The notes: generated by a model not told the origin, from the sequence alone. A stretch of 64,000 bases of DNA from Sphingomonas arvum (GCF_026013565.1 NZ_JAPDOB010000001.1:248001-312000); one strand, 5' to 3'. Numbered from the stretch's first letter, positions 1 to 9,646 are shown. Program-made: numbers and translations.

Positions 1-604
1 GGATCGAACGCGCTTCCTGCTCGCGCGCCGTGCGCATGCGCTGGAAGGCGGACTCGAGCGGCGTTCCGTCGGGCAGGTCAGTGCGCTTGATCCTGACGTC
101 GACGATCTGCACGCCATATTGCGCCGCGATCCGGTTGAGGCCGCGCTGGACGTTCTCCATTGCGCCCTCGCGCTCGGGGCTGAGCAGCGAGGCGAACGGC
201 CGCTTGCCGAGCTCGTTACGCAGCTCGGACCCGAGAATGGGGCGCAGCGCCAGACCGACCCGGTCCTCCGACCGCGCACGAATGTACATGCGTAGCGGAT
301 CGACGACGCGGTAGCGGGCGAAGGCGTCGACCTGCAGTCGCAGCTGGTCGGTCGACAGCACCTGCTGCTGCTCCATGTCGATGTCGCGCACCCGCTTGTC
401 GATCCACACCGTGTTCTCGACGAACGGGATGCGCCAGTTGATGCCGGCGTAGCGACCGCCCAGAATTCGCTCGGGCTTGCCGAAGCGTACGATCAGCGCC
501 TGCTTGGTCTCCGGCACCACGATGACGCTGAGGCGGACGATCAGCAGGGCGGCGAGAATGATTGCAGCCCACAGGATCGGGCGGCGGGTGATGGCGTTGA
601 TCAT
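1..604 (-). CDS. hflC: HflC, SPFH-domain protease modulator (3' end cut by window)
   Basis: HflC pairs with HflK in a periplasm-facing membrane complex that restrains the FtsH protease. The reading frame begins with one N-terminal membrane helix (about residues 9-28) followed by the start of the SPFH/band-7 domain, including the VRFGKPERI stretch and the typical 'REQEARSI' segment just before the window edge. Its ATG overlaps the hflK stop (ATGA), so the two are translationally coupled. About 201 codons are visible, roughly two thirds of a normal HflC; the C-terminus lies outside the window. Family assignment is by motif and by the adjacent hflK. Confidence 0.93.
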   Translation of the reverse strand, partial: MINAITRRPILWAAIILAALLIVRLSVIVVPETKQALIVRFGKPERILGGRYAGINWRIPFVENTVWIDKRVRDIDMEQQQVLSTDQLRLQVDAFARYRVVDPLRMYIRARSEDRVGLALRPILGSELRNELGKRPFASLLSPEREGAMENVQRGLNRIAAQYGVQIVDVRIKRTDLPDGTPLESAFQRMRTAREQEARSI

Positions 605-1725
605 CGGCCCGCTCCCGCGCTGGGCTGCTGTGCTTGCTGCTGCCCCTGCTGCACCGCCGGCGAGGTCGTCCCACCACGGTTGACCTGTTGCAGCGGCAGA
701 TAAGGGGTGACCCCCGGTGCCTCGACGATGGTCTTGTCAACGTTGGACAGCACACGTTCCATGGTCTCGTAATACATGCGGCGGCGAGTCACTTCAGGGG
801 CCAGCCGATATTGTTCGTAGATGCGGTTGAACGCACCGGCTTCACCCTGCGCCTTCTGGCGCAGCTGCAGCGAGTAGGCGTTGGCCGAGTTCTGATAGCT
901 TTCGGCTTCCTGCTGTGCGGCAGTCACGTCCTTGAACGCCTCGTTGACCGCGGCCGGCGGATCGGCCTGCTTGATCGCAATGCCCTGCACGGCGACGCCG
1001 GCCTGGTAGCTGTCGAGGACGTTCTGCATGACCTCCTGGACGCGCGCCTCGATCTCGCCGCGGCGCTGGCCAATGGCGTCGTTCAGGGTCACGGTGCCGA
1101 CCACCGCGCGCATCGCGCTTTCCGCCACCTGCTGGATGGTGTCATCCGGGTTCTGTAGCTTAAACAGGTATTGCTCGGGATCGCGGATGTTCCAGCGCAC
1201 CGAATAAGCGATGTCGATGATGTTCTGGTCGCCGGTCAGCATCAGGGTCTCGGCACCGGCCGAGCCCAGGTCGACGTTGCGGATGTTCTCCACGTCAACC
1301 TTCTGCACCCGCTCGAGCGGGGAAGGGAGGGTCAGCCCGATGCCCGGCCCCAGCGTGCGGCTGTAGCGGCCCAGCGTGGTCACCACGCCACGCTCTTCCG
1401 GCGCGATGCGGTGCATGCTGGTGAACACCAGCCACAGCAGCACCAGGGCGATGGCCCCCCACAGGAAGACGGAACGGTTGGGACCGCTGAAGCCGCCTCC
1501 GCCACCCCCGCCGAACCGCGCCCGGCTGCGCCGAAGCAGCTCGTCCAGGCTGGTGACGTTGCCCAGGCTCGCCTGGCCGGGAGTCCGGCCGGGCGTGTCG
1601 GCCCATGGTCCGGTCGATGGCCGCCGCGGCGGCTCACCCTGACCGCTGTCCGGCGCCTGACCCCAGGGTCCCTTGCTGTCGGCAAACAGGCCGCGAGCCC
1701 GCGCCCACCCCACGAAACTTATCAT
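601..1725 (-). CDS. hflK: HflK, SPFH-domain FtsH modulator
   Basis: Partner of HflC in the HflKC complex around FtsH. The 374-residue frame has a Gly/Pro-rich cytoplasmic N-terminus with a run of seven glycines at about residues 72-78, a single membrane helix at about 87-103, and then the SPFH domain (HRIAPEERGVVTTLGRY; DQNIIDIAYSVRW). The C-terminus is Gln/Ala-rich, as is common in HflK. The ATG at 1725 was chosen over an upstream in-frame ATG at 1809, because the extra 28 residues are not HflK-like and would run into the mrp promoter region. It diverges from mrp. Confidence 0.93.
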   Translation of the reverse strand: MISFVGWARARGLFADSKGPWGQAPDSGQGEPPRRPSTGPWADTPGRTPGQASLGNVTSLDELLRRSRARFGGGGGGGFSGPNRSVFLWGAIALVLLWLVFTSMHRIAPEERGVVTTLGRYSRTLGPGIGLTLPSPLERVQKVDVENIRNVDLGSAGAETLMLTGDQNIIDIAYSVRWNIRDPEQYLFKLQNPDDTIQQVAESAMRAVVGTVTLNDAIGQRRGEIEARVQEVMQNVLDSYQAGVAVQGIAIKQADPPAAVNEAFKDVTAAQQEAESYQNSANAYSLQLRQKAQGEAGAFNRIYEQYRLAPEVTRRRMYYETMERVLSNVDKTIVEAPGVTPYLPLQQVNRGGTTSPAVQQGQQQAQQPSAGAGR

Positions 1726-1822
1726 AGAGCGCAGATATAGATGGGCCGGGCGCGAATAACAGTAGGGCGCCGTAACAATCCGCCGGATTGCGCTATGGGA
1801 GCCGCGCACCTAGCTGCAGCAT

Positions 1823-2782
1823 ATGCCATTGGAAGAACAGCTTGGGGCCGGGCCCGACGGCGCGCGGGTCCGATCCGTGCGCGTCAAGGACGGTATTGTC
1901 ACCGTGCTCGCCGACGGGTCGGGCCTCGGCACAGCCGAGCGCAACACGCTCGAGCAAAGGCTACGCTCCGCCGCGCTGGCTGAGCCCGGGGTCAGGGACG
2001 TTCGGGTCGCTCTAACGGCCGTTAAGCAAACCGGTCCAACGCTGATCGCAGTCGGCAGCGGCAAGGGGGGTGTCGGCAAGTCCACCGTAGCGGCAAATCT
2101 TGCGGTCGCTCTGGCCCGCCTTGGCAAGCGGGTCGGCATGATCGACGCCGACATCTATGGGCCTTCCCAGCCCACCCTGCTTGGCGTCCATGCCAGGCCG
2201 GAGGCGGAGGGCAAGCAGTTGATCCCAACGCCCAGCCCGCATGGCGTCGACCTGCTGTCCGTCGGCCAGCTGGTCAGTGCCGGCCATGCGCTCGCCTGGC
2301 GCGGACCGATGGCCTCGGGCGCGCTGAGCCAACTGGTCGAAGGCGACTGGAAAGGCCGCGATATCCTGGTCATCGACCTGCCGCCCGGCACTGGCGACGT
2401 GCAGCTGAGCCTGGTGCAGAAGTCGAAGCCCGCCGGCGCGGTGATCGTTTCCACCCCGCAGGACCTCAGCCTGATCGACGCCACCCGCGCCATCGACCTG
2501 TTCCGCAAGACGAACGTGCCGGTGCTAGGGCTGATCGAGAACATGGCCGGCTACGACTGCCCGCACTGCGGCCAGCCGTCCGACCCGTTCGGCCAGGGCG
2601 GCGCCGAGGCCGCGGCCAGGGTGCTCGGCGTGCCCTTCCTCGGCCGCCTGCCGCTCTCGGCCTCGCTGCGCGAAGCGTCGGACGCCGGCTCTCCGCCCGC
2701 CGCCGGCGACGGTCCCGCCGCCGACGCCTTCCGCGACCTCGCGCAGCGGATCCTCGCCCAGCTGGATACCGTGGCGGCCTGA
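1823..2782 (+). CDS. mrp: Mrp/ApbC-type iron-sulfur cluster carrier P-loop ATPase
   Basis: Cytosolic scaffold/carrier that delivers Fe-S clusters to apoproteins. The 319-residue protein has a short N-terminal region resembling the DUF59/MIP18 domain. A deviant Walker A (KGGVGKST, about 81-88) follows, then IDADIYGPSQP, the DLPPGTGD motif, and the cluster-binding CPHC pair (Cys246/Cys249). These are hallmark features of the family. The start is the first ATG after the divergent hflK. A CoA-binding protein gene follows after 14 nt and is probably cotranscribed. Confidence 0.94.
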   Translation: MPLEEQLGAGPDGARVRSVRVKDGIVTVLADGSGLGTAERNTLEQRLRSAALAEPGVRDVRVALTAVKQTGPTLIAVGSGKGGVGKSTVAANLAVALARLGKRVGMIDADIYGPSQPTLLGVHARPEAEGKQLIPTPSPHGVDLLSVGQLVSAGHALAWRGPMASGALSQLVEGDWKGRDILVIDLPPGTGDVQLSLVQKSKPAGAVIVSTPQDLSLIDATRAIDLFRKTNVPVLGLIENMAGYDCPHCGQPSDPFGQGGAEAAARVLGVPFLGRLPLSASLREASDAGSPPAAGDGPAADAFRDLAQRILAQLDTVAA

Positions 2783-2796
2783 CGGGTTACACCCCC

Positions 2797-3240
2797 ATGC
2801 CGCTGACCTCAGACGAAGACATCGCCGCCCTGCTGTCGAGCAGCCGGACCATCGCCGTGATCGGCGCGTCCGACAATCCGGCGCGCCCCAGCTACGGCGT
2901 CTCCGGCTATATGGCCGACCGTGGCTGGCGCGTGATCCCGGTCAACCCGCGCATCACGGGCGAGCACGTCCACAACGAATATGTCTGGCATGACCTCGGC
3001 CAGGTCGGCGTGACGATCGACATCGTCGACGTCTTCCGCCGCCCGGAAGAGGCAATGGACGCCGTTGAGCAGGCGATTGCGGTCGGCGCGAAGGCCGTCT
3101 GGTTCCAGCTCGGGGTCGTGAACCGCGAAGCCATCACCCGCGCCGAACAGGCGGGCCTCGCCACCGTCGTCGATCGGTGCATCAAGATCGACGCCGCACG
3201 ACTGAACGTCAGCCCGCCGCCACCGTCATCTCCGGAATGA
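2797..3240 (+). CDS. CoA-binding (YccU-like) Rossmann protein
   Basis: A 147-residue single-domain protein of the CoA-binding family (YccU/YneT type). The nucleotide-binding loop VIGASDNPARPSYGV (about 20-34), the 'VNPRI' strand and 'VDVFRRPEE' are typical. In vivo roles of these proteins are not settled; a link to acyl-CoA or redox metabolism is only inference. Its 3' end overlaps the 3' end of the convergent pmbA gene by about 30 nt, with no room for a separate terminator. Confidence 0.85.
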   Translation: MPLTSDEDIAALLSSSRTIAVIGASDNPARPSYGVSGYMADRGWRVIPVNPRITGEHVHNEYVWHDLGQVGVTIDIVDVFRRPEEAMDAVEQAIAVGAKAVWFQLGVVNREAITRAEQAGLATVVDRCIKIDAARLNVSPPPPSSPE

Positions 3241-4555
3241 GCAGCGTTGGCGCATCCACCCCCCTCCTATACTCCAGGTCACTCCCCGGCTCGAGGGTGG
3301 CGAACATGTCCTTGAGGTTCGACGCCACCGTGATCTCCGCCACCGGCCCGACGATCTCGCCGCCTTCGATCAGGAACCCGGCCGCACCCCGGCTGTAGTC
3401 GCCGGTGACGCCGTTCACCCCCTGGCCGATCAGCTCCGTCACCAGGATGGCGCGCGGGAAAGCCGCCAGCAACTCCTCGCGGCTGCGCGTTCCCGGCAGC
3501 AGCGAAAGGTTGGACGGCGCTGCCCCCGGCGCGCCGCTGACCCCACGACTGGCGTGCCCTGTGGGCGCGATCCCCAGCTGTCGCGCCGCCGCGCTATCCG
3601 CAACCCAGCTGGTCAGCACCCCGTCCGCCACCAGGTCCAATGCCCGCGTCGGCAGGCCCTCGCCGTCGAACGGCCGCGAGCGCAGCCCGCGCGGCCGGTG
3701 CGGATCATCGCGGATCGTCACCCCAGGTGCGAACACCCGTTCGCCCAGCCGTTCCAATAGGAAGCTCGTCTTGCGGGCCACGGCGCTGCCACTGGTTGCC
3801 GCGCTGAAATGCCCGAGCAGCGACGCCGCCACCCGCGGGTCGAACAGCACCGGATAGCGGCCCGGGGCCGGCTTGACCGGCCCGACCCGCGCCGCCGCCC
3901 GCTCGCCCGCGCGGCGGCCGATCTCCTCCGCTGCCTCCAGGTCCTCGAGGAACCGCGCCACATGGCTGGCGTAGTCGCGCTGCATCGCCGAACCCTCGCC
4001 CGCGACCACGCTGGCCGAGCAGCTAAATCCGCTCGCCCGGTACGCCCCCGCGAACCCGCCCGAGGTCGCCAGCGCCACCGTGCTGGCCGAACTTCCTGCG
4101 GACCCGCCGTTCGAATTGGTCACCCCCGGCATCGCCCGCGCCGCCACTTCCGCCGCCAGCGCCCGCGCTCGCAATGCCGCCGGATCCGGATCGCTTGCGT
4201 CGTACGCCTCCAGGTCCGGCGCCGCGCCCGTCAGCAGCAGCTCGGCCGCGGCGAGCCCGGCAAAAGGATCCTCCGGCGCTTCCGCCGCCATCGCCACCGC
4301 CCGCGCAACCAGCTCGTCCAGGCTGTCGTCGCTGAAGTTGGCGCTCGCCACACTGGCCGAGCGCTGCCCGGCGAACACGCGCAATCCGATCTCCCGGTCG
4401 TCCGACCGTGACACGTCCTCCAGCTCGCCCAGTCGCACCGACACGGAGGTCGAGCTGCCGGCGACCAGCATGGCGTCGGCCGCAGTTGCGCCCGCCTTGA
4501 CCGCGCGCTCAACCAGGCGGGCGGCGATATCCGTGGCTTGTTCGGGAGAAAGCAT
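3209..4555 (-). CDS. pmbA: PmbA/TldE-type protease subunit
   Basis: Homologue of TldE/PmbA, which pairs with TldD in a heteromeric metalloprotease acting on unstructured peptides. The 448-residue length and C-terminal landmarks (SRGVSGAPGAAPSNLSL; ELIGQGVNGVTGDYSRGAAGFLIE; EITVASNLKDM) are characteristic. The HExxH-type metal site of TldD is not present, which fits the TldE partner rather than TldD. ubiA lies 16 nt upstream on the same strand, so both are likely in one transcript. Confidence 0.92.
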   Translation of the reverse strand: MLSPEQATDIAARLVERAVKAGATAADAMLVAGSSTSVSVRLGELEDVSRSDDREIGLRVFAGQRSASVASANFSDDSLDELVARAVAMAAEAPEDPFAGLAAAELLLTGAAPDLEAYDASDPDPAALRARALAAEVAARAMPGVTNSNGGSAGSSASTVALATSGGFAGAYRASGFSCSASVVAGEGSAMQRDYASHVARFLEDLEAAEEIGRRAGERAAARVGPVKPAPGRYPVLFDPRVAASLLGHFSAATSGSAVARKTSFLLERLGERVFAPGVTIRDDPHRPRGLRSRPFDGEGLPTRALDLVADGVLTSWVADSAAARQLGIAPTGHASRGVSGAPGAAPSNLSLLPGTRSREELLAAFPRAILVTELIGQGVNGVTGDYSRGAAGFLIEGGEIVGPVAEITVASNLKDMFATLEPGSDLEYRRGVDAPTLLIPEMTVAAG

Positions 4556-4571
4556 GAGGGCGATGTAGCGG

Positions 4572-5498
4572 TTAGGCCGCGCTGCTCAACCCCACCACCA
4601 GCAGGCCAAGGAACACCAGCAGCCCCGTCCAGCGATTGGACCGGAACAGGCGGAGCGCCAGCTCGCCATTGTCCGGGTCGGCCCGCGCCACCTGCCGCCC
4701 GAGGTGCACCGCCGCCGGTACCAGCGCGACCAGGGCGAGCCACTCTGGCCGCACCGCCCAAACCGCCGCCGCCCAGCCCGCCACCGCCAGCGCGTAGAAC
4801 AGCCCGATGCCAACCCGTACCCGGCCGCCCAGCCGCCGAGCCGACGACTTCACCCCGACCAGCACATCGTCCTCCTTGTCCTGGATGGCGTAGAGCGTGT
4901 CGTAGCCCACCACCCAGGCCACGCTGCCCAGCCACAGCAGCAGCGGCGGCCAGGCGAGCGCGCCGGTCACCGCCGGCCACCCGACCAGCGCGCCCCAGCT
5001 GAACACCAGCCCAAGCCACGCCTGCGGCCACCAGGTGATCCGCTTCATGAAGGGGTAGGCGGCGACGAGCAGGAGACTGCCCAGCGCCACCAGCTGCGCG
5101 GTCCGCTCCAGCTGCAGCAGCACGAACAGCCCGATTAGGCTCAGTCCGACCAGCAGCGTCCACGCCGCCTTGGCCGACACCCGCCCACTCGCCAACGGCC
5201 GCAGCCGCGTCCGCTCAACCTGCCGGTCGAGCTCGCGGTCGATCAGGTCATTGTACACGCAACCCGCCGAGCGCATCGCGAATGCCCCCAGCGCCAGCCA
5301 CAGCAGCAGGCTCCACCGGCTCTCGACGCCCGCCAGCGCCACGCTCCACGCGCAGGGCCAATAGAGCAGCCACGTCCCGATCGGCCGATCCACCCGCATC
5401 AAGCTGGCGTAAGGCCTGAACGTCGGTGGCAGCGCACCGATGAGCCCGGACCGCTCACTGTCAGGAACAAGGTCGGAAGTGGCCGGACGCGTCGTCAT
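4572..5498 (-). CDS. ubiA: 4-hydroxybenzoate polyprenyltransferase UbiA
   Basis: Integral-membrane prenyltransferase that attaches the polyprenyl tail to 4-hydroxybenzoate in ubiquinone synthesis. The 308-residue protein has about eight or nine hydrophobic segments and both Asp-rich Mg-prenyl-PP motifs: NDLIDRELD (near residue 84) and DKEDD (near 208). The 'TRLRPLASG' loop after the first motif is family-specific. It starts the reverse-strand pair ubiA-pmbA. The intergenic stretch upstream holds a hairpin repeat (see 5607-5630). Confidence 0.94.
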   Translation of the reverse strand: MTTRPATSDLVPDSERSGLIGALPPTFRPYASLMRVDRPIGTWLLYWPCAWSVALAGVESRWSLLLWLALGAFAMRSAGCVYNDLIDRELDRQVERTRLRPLASGRVSAKAAWTLLVGLSLIGLFVLLQLERTAQLVALGSLLLVAAYPFMKRITWWPQAWLGLVFSWGALVGWPAVTGALAWPPLLLWLGSVAWVVGYDTLYAIQDKEDDVLVGVKSSARRLGGRVRVGIGLFYALAVAGWAAAVWAVRPEWLALVALVPAAVHLGRQVARADPDNGELALRLFRSNRWTGLLVFLGLLVVGLSSAA

Positions 5499-5606
5499 CC
5501 CGGCCGATTAGCGCCTGCTGGCCCGGATGTCTGCCGTGTCCGCTATCGGCTCATTGCGTACTTTGACGAGAACTTCCGCGTTGCAGCAATGGGGAGGTTC
5601 CAAGAA

Positions 5607-5630
5607 GTCCGCTTTCCACCCAAAGTGGAC
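5607..5630. repeat. Dispersed hairpin repeat, copy A
   Basis: The arms GTCCGCTTT and AAAGTGGAC (one G-T pair) enclose the loop CCACCC. Similar sequences with the same core (…CTTTCCACC…) occur at 62823-62846 and, in degraded form, near 58196 and 58281. The copy sits in the 253-nt ubiA / DUF6481 intergenic region, which has no other recognisable gene. Confidence 0.55.
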
Positions 5631-5751
5631 ACTCGTCAGCCATATGCGCCCTGCGTTTGCCCTCCCGCCTTACGGCTGTCCCTGCTAAGCGCTACTGGCG
5701 ACCGAAGCCTTCCCGCTCAGGGTTCGGCACCGGCAGGAGACACGAACACCC

Positions 5752-6069
5752 ATGGCTTTCAAGAACCCGACCTTCCAGGACCGCGCCGCGCAGGCGGCAG
5801 ACGCTCGCGCCAAGGCGCTGGAGAAGCTGCGCAACAAGCCGCCTGTTGATCCGGCCGTGGCGGCCGAGCGCCTAGCCGCGGCCGAGCGCAAGCAGGCCGT
5901 CCAGGCTGAGAAGGCGGCCGCGAAGAAGGCCGAGGCGCAGGCCAAGGCGGAAGCCGCCGCCGAGGCCAAGGCGGCCGCTGCCGCCAAGGCCGCCAAGCCG
6001 GTCCTGACCGAGGCCGAAAAAAAGGCCGCCCGCGATGCCCGCTACGCCGCGCGCAAGGCGCGCCGCTGA
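5752..6069 (+). CDS. Small Ala/Lys-rich coiled-coil protein (DUF6481-like)
   Basis: A 105-residue, highly charged protein. It opens with MAFKNPTFQDRAAQA, followed by a long Ala/Lys/Glu helix (about 45-90) and a basic tail (ARKARR). It resembles the DUF6481 family found in sphingomonads and relatives, whose function is unknown to me. The ATG is preceded by CAGGAG at a good distance. Low sequence complexity makes composition-based similarity easy, so the family name rests on the conserved N-terminal segment and taxonomic context. Confidence 0.7.
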   Translation: MAFKNPTFQDRAAQAADARAKALEKLRNKPPVDPAVAAERLAAAERKQAVQAEKAAAKKAEAQAKAEAAAEAKAAAAAKAAKPVLTEAEKKAARDARYAARKARR

Positions 6070-6256
6070 CGGTCGGCGGGTCGCCTCACGTGGCACTGAC
6101 AACTAGGAAGTCATTTGCTTGGCTTGTCGCCATGCCGGTCAGACCATCCACGCCACCCTGTCGCAAAAGGGCGTGCAGCCAACCGCAGGTGGTGCGCGGG
6201 CCGGTCGGCGACCCGATCGCTTTCATGTACTTCGTCCCTTTCCGGACCGGGCACCG

Positions 6257-6991
6257 GTGATCGCCACCCCGGCCTGGCCGCCGCGCAGCCTGCCTCGCCT
6301 GTTCGTCCGCGCGGCGTTGGCTGACGACGCGACGGTCGCGCTCGACCCGGCCCAGGCCAATTACCTCGGCAACGTCCTTCGGTTGGGGGCGGGCGGGGAA
6401 GTGCTGCTGTTCGATGGCGCGTCGGGCGAGTGGCTGGCCCGCATCACGGAAGCGGCGAAGAAGCGCATGACGGTCACCGTCCAGCGCCGGACCCGCTCGC
6501 CTGAAACGCTCCCCGAGCTCACCCTTGCCTTCGCGCCGATCAAGCGCGCCCAAACCGACTGGCTGGTCGAAAAGGCGACCGAGCTTGGCGTCGCCCGCCT
6601 CCAGCCCGTCATGACCGGCCGCACCGTCGCCGAGCGGGTCAAGCTGGAACGACTTGAGAGCATCGCGATCGAGGCCGCCGAGCAATGCGGCCGCACTCTG
6701 CTGCCCGCCGTTGCCGAGCCGAAGCCGCTGGCCGCCTTCCTGGGCCAGCTCGACCGGCCGCTTTACTTCGCGGACGAGACCGGCGGGGCGCACGCGTCCG
6801 AAGCACTCCGGCCCGGTCCCGCGACCATCCTGATTGGCCCCGAGGGCGGTTTCACGCCCGACGAACGCGAGGCGGTCCGCGCCCACCGCCTCGCCACCGC
6901 CATCTCCCTCGGCCCGCGCATCCTCCGCGCCGAAACCGCCGCGCTCGCCGCCGTCACCGCCTATATGGCGCTGGCGGGAGACTGGCGCTAA
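6257..6991 (+). CDS. rsmE: 16S rRNA (uracil-1498-N3) methyltransferase RsmE
   Basis: SPOUT-class methyltransferase that makes m3U1498 in 16S rRNA. A PUA-like N-terminus (RLFVRAALADDATVAL; QANYLGNVLRLGAGGEVLLFDG) precedes the knotted SAM-binding fold with ILIGPEGGFTPDE, LGPRILRAETA and the QCGR motif. GTG at 6257 gives 244 residues, the usual family length. An upstream in-frame ATG at 6119 would add 46 unrelated residues and is rejected. gshA begins 12 nt after the stop. Confidence 0.92.
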   Translation: MIATPAWPPRSLPRLFVRAALADDATVALDPAQANYLGNVLRLGAGGEVLLFDGASGEWLARITEAAKKRMTVTVQRRTRSPETLPELTLAFAPIKRAQTDWLVEKATELGVARLQPVMTGRTVAERVKLERLESIAIEAAEQCGRTLLPAVAEPKPLAAFLGQLDRPLYFADETGGAHASEALRPGPATILIGPEGGFTPDEREAVRAHRLATAISLGPRILRAETAALAAVTAYMALAGDWR

Positions 6992-7003
6992 GCGCCGCGC
7001 ACC

Positions 7004-8374
7004 ATGACCACGCGCACCGACCTTGGCGAGAGCCCCCTCATCGAAGGTCGGGATGACCTGCTCGCCGTGTTTGCGGGTGGCGAGAAGTCGCCGGATCGCT
7101 GGCGCATCGGCACCGAGCATGAGAAGTTCGTTTACCATCGGGCCGACCACCGCGCGCCGTCCTGGGATGAGCCCGGCGGTATCCGCGACCTCCTCCTGGG
7201 CCTGACCGAGTTCGGCTGGCGGCCGGTGGAGGAGAACGGCAAGATCATTGCGCTGGCGGGACCGGATGGCACCGTCAGCCTGGAGCCTGCAGGCCAGTTC
7301 GAGTTGTCGGGTGCGCCGCTCGAGAACCTGCACCAGACCTGCGCCGAGGCGAACCGCCATCTCGAACAATGCAAGGCAGTCGGCGACCGGCTCGGGCTCG
7401 GCTTCCTTGGCCTCGGCATGTGGCCCGACAAGACTCGCGCCGAGCTGCCGATCATGCCCAAAGGCCGCTACAAGATCATGCTGAACCACATGCCGCGGGT
7501 CGGCACGCTGGGTCTCGACATGATGCTGCGCACCTGCACCATTCAGGTGAACCTCGATTACTCGTCCGAGGCCGACATGGCCAAGAAGTTTCGGGTAGGC
7601 CTGGCGCTGCAGCCGGTCGCCACTGCCTTGTTCGCGAACTCGCCGCTGACCGAAGGCAAGCCCAACGGCTTCAAGAGCTTCCGCAGCCATATCTGGACCG
7701 ACACCGACCCACACCGCACCGGCATGCTGCCCTTCGTGTTCGAGGATGGCTTCGGCTATGAGCGCTACTGCGACTATGCGCTCGACGTGCCGATGTACTT
7801 CGTGTTCCGCGATGGCCGATACATCGACTGCGCCGGCGAAAGCTTCCGCGCCTTTCTCGACGGCAAGCTGCCGCAGCTGCCCGACGAACGCCCGCGTGTC
7901 AGCGACTGGGTCGACCACTTGTCAACCGCCTTTCCGGAAGTGCGTCTCAAAAGCTTCCTTGAGATGCGCGGCGCGGACGGCGGCCGCTGGGGCCGCATCT
8001 GTGCGCTGCCGGCCCTGTGGGTCGGATTGCTCTACGACCAAAGTGCGCTCGATGCCGCCTGGGATCTGGTCAAGCACTGGACCATCGACCAGCGTGAGCA
8101 GCTCCGCGCCGACGTGCCCCGGCTGGCGCTGGAGGCGAGTGTGCCCGGCGGCGGCACGGTCCGCGAGCTTGCTGGTCGGGTGCTCGATATTGCCGCCGCC
8201 GGCCTGACGGCCCGCGGCCGTCTCAACGGCGCCGGCGACAACGAGGGCGGCTTTCTCGACCCCCTGCGCGAGGTCGTAGCGACGGGCGTCACCCCCGCCG
8301 ACCGCCTGCTTGCCTGGTACAATGGCGAGTGGGGCGGCGACGTGTCGCGAGTGTATAATGAGATGAGCTTCTAA
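7004..8374 (+). CDS. gshA: Glutamate-cysteine ligase (plant/proteobacterial GCS2 type)
   Basis: First step of glutathione synthesis: ATP-dependent joining of glutamate and cysteine. The 456-residue protein has the GTEHEKF motif near residue 38, SLEPAGQFELSG, 'MLRTCTIQVNLD' and 'ALPALWVGLLYD', all typical of the alphaproteobacterial/plant class rather than the E. coli class. It follows rsmE closely and ends at a strong bidirectional terminator shared with the convergent rpoA. Confidence 0.93.
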   Translation: MTTRTDLGESPLIEGRDDLLAVFAGGEKSPDRWRIGTEHEKFVYHRADHRAPSWDEPGGIRDLLLGLTEFGWRPVEENGKIIALAGPDGTVSLEPAGQFELSGAPLENLHQTCAEANRHLEQCKAVGDRLGLGFLGLGMWPDKTRAELPIMPKGRYKIMLNHMPRVGTLGLDMMLRTCTIQVNLDYSSEADMAKKFRVGLALQPVATALFANSPLTEGKPNGFKSFRSHIWTDTDPHRTGMLPFVFEDGFGYERYCDYALDVPMYFVFRDGRYIDCAGESFRAFLDGKLPQLPDERPRVSDWVDHLSTAFPEVRLKSFLEMRGADGGRWGRICALPALWVGLLYDQSALDAAWDLVKHWTIDQREQLRADVPRLALEASVPGGGTVRELAGRVLDIAAAGLTARGRLNGAGDNEGGFLDPLREVVATGVTPADRLLAWYNGEWGGDVSRVYNEMSF

Positions 8375-8376
8375 CA

Positions 8377-8410
8377 AAGAAGGGCCGCCCCAACTGGGGC
8401 GACCCTCTTT
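8377..8410. terminator. Bidirectional intrinsic terminator between gshA and rpoA
   Basis: An 11-bp GC-rich stem with one mismatch (AGGGCCGCCCC / GGGGCGACCCT) around a 4-nt loop. It is flanked by A-rich sequence on the left and CTCTTT on the right, so it can act on both strands. Confidence 0.85.
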
Positions 8411-8466
8411 CATCCTGGCAGTTGCCGTCACCGGAACTGATCCCGTGACGTCGGTGCTGGTGCGGC

Positions 8467-9552
8467 TTAGCCCAGCATCTCCTGCTCGAGCTTCTTGGCC
8501 ATTTCCTCGATGTTCTCGGGCGGCCAGCCCGGAATGTCCATGCCGAGGCGCAGGCCCATCGACGCGAGCACTTCCTTGATCTCGTTCAAGGACTTGCGGC
8601 CGAAGTTCGGGGTGCGGAGCATTTCCGCCTCCGTCTTCTGCACCAAGTCGCCGATGTAGATGATGTTGTCGTTCTTGAGGCAATTGGCGCTGCGAACCGA
8701 CAGCTCCAGCTCGTCCACCTTCTTGAGGAGGTAGCGGTTGAGCTGGTTGGTGTCGGTCGTCGTCTCCGGCATGGCACTGCCGGTCGCCGGCGCGGCAGTC
8801 GTCGCCTGACCGATCATCGGCGACGCGCTGCGGTAGCTCGAATCGTCGAAGCTGACGAACAGGGTGAGCTGGTCCTGCAGGATCCGGGCAGCATAGCCGA
8901 GCGCATCTTCCGGAGACACGGTGCCGTCGGTCTCGACCGTCAGCGTCAGCTTGTCGTAATCCAGCTCCTGCCCGACGCGGGTGTTCTCGACCTTGTAGGC
9001 GACCTGGCGGACCGGGCTGTACAGTGCATCGACCGGGATCAGGCCGATCGGCGCGTCGGCCGGACGGTTGGCCGAGGCGGGGACGTAGCCCTTACCGATG
9101 TCAGCGGTCAGCTCCATATTGAGCGTCGCACCTTGGTCGAGGTGGCAGATCACCAGTTCCGGGTTGCTGATCTCGATGTCGCCCGTGGTCTGGATCTGCG
9201 CGGCGGTGACTTCGCCGGGGCCGGTCGCGGTCAGGTGGAGCCGCTTGGGGCCTTCGCCCTCCATGCGGATCGCCAGCTTCTTGATGTTGAGAATAATGTC
9301 GGTGACATCCTCGCGGACGCCGGCGAGGCTGCTGAACTCATGCAGCACGCCTTCGATCTTGATCGAGGTGACGGCAGCGCCTTGGAGTGAGCTCAACAGT
9401 ACCCGGCGCAGCGAGTTGCCCAGCGTCATGCCGAAGCCACGCTCCAGTGGCTCGGCCACGAACACTGCCTTGCGGCGGGAGTCGCCACCAACCTTGCGCT
9501 CCAGGCTGTTGGGCTTCTTCAGTTCCTGCCAGTTCTTTGCGTTGACGGCCAT
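8467..9552 (-). CDS. rpoA: RNA polymerase alpha subunit
   Basis: Assembly platform of RNA polymerase. The 361-residue frame begins [14 protein letters not shown], has the NTD dimerisation motif [17 protein letters not shown] and the C-terminal domain [18 protein letters not shown]...[12 protein letters not shown] that binds UP elements and activators. ATG at 9552 with AGGAAG upstream was chosen; an in-frame ATG at 9624 would extend into the rpsK-rpoA spacer. rplQ, which normally follows rpoA, is absent: only about 90 nt and a terminator separate rpoA from gshA. Confidence 0.97.
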   Translation of the reverse strand: MAVNAKNWQELKKPNSLERKVGGDSRRKAVFVAEPLERGFGMTLGNSLRRVLLSSLQGAAVTSIKIEGVLHEFSSLAGVREDVTDIILNIKKLAIRMEGEGPKRLHLTATGPGEVTAAQIQTTGDIEISNPELVICHLDQGATLNMELTADIGKGYVPASANRPADAPIGLIPVDALYSPVRQVAYKVENTRVGQELDYDKLTLTVETDGTVSPEDALGYAARILQDQLTLFVSFDDSSYRSASPMIGQATTAAPATGSAMPETTTDTNQLNRYLLKKVDELELSVRSANCLKNDNIIYIGDLVQKTEAEMLRTPNFGRKSLNEIKEVLASMGLRLGMDIPGWPPENIEEMAKKLEQEMLG

Positions 9553-9646
9553 GTTGCTTCCTTGGCAGCGGAACGGCGACGTCTCGCCGGACCTTGTTAT
9601 CTTCTGTTCGAGAGCCTCGGCCAAAGTACCACTTTGGCCGGAACTC

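Noticed and set aside
6086-7918. Reverse-strand open frame of 610 codons
   Set aside because: Antisense to rsmE and gshA, both with clear family motifs; long antisense frames are expected at this GC bias, and its translation is low-complexity without motifs.
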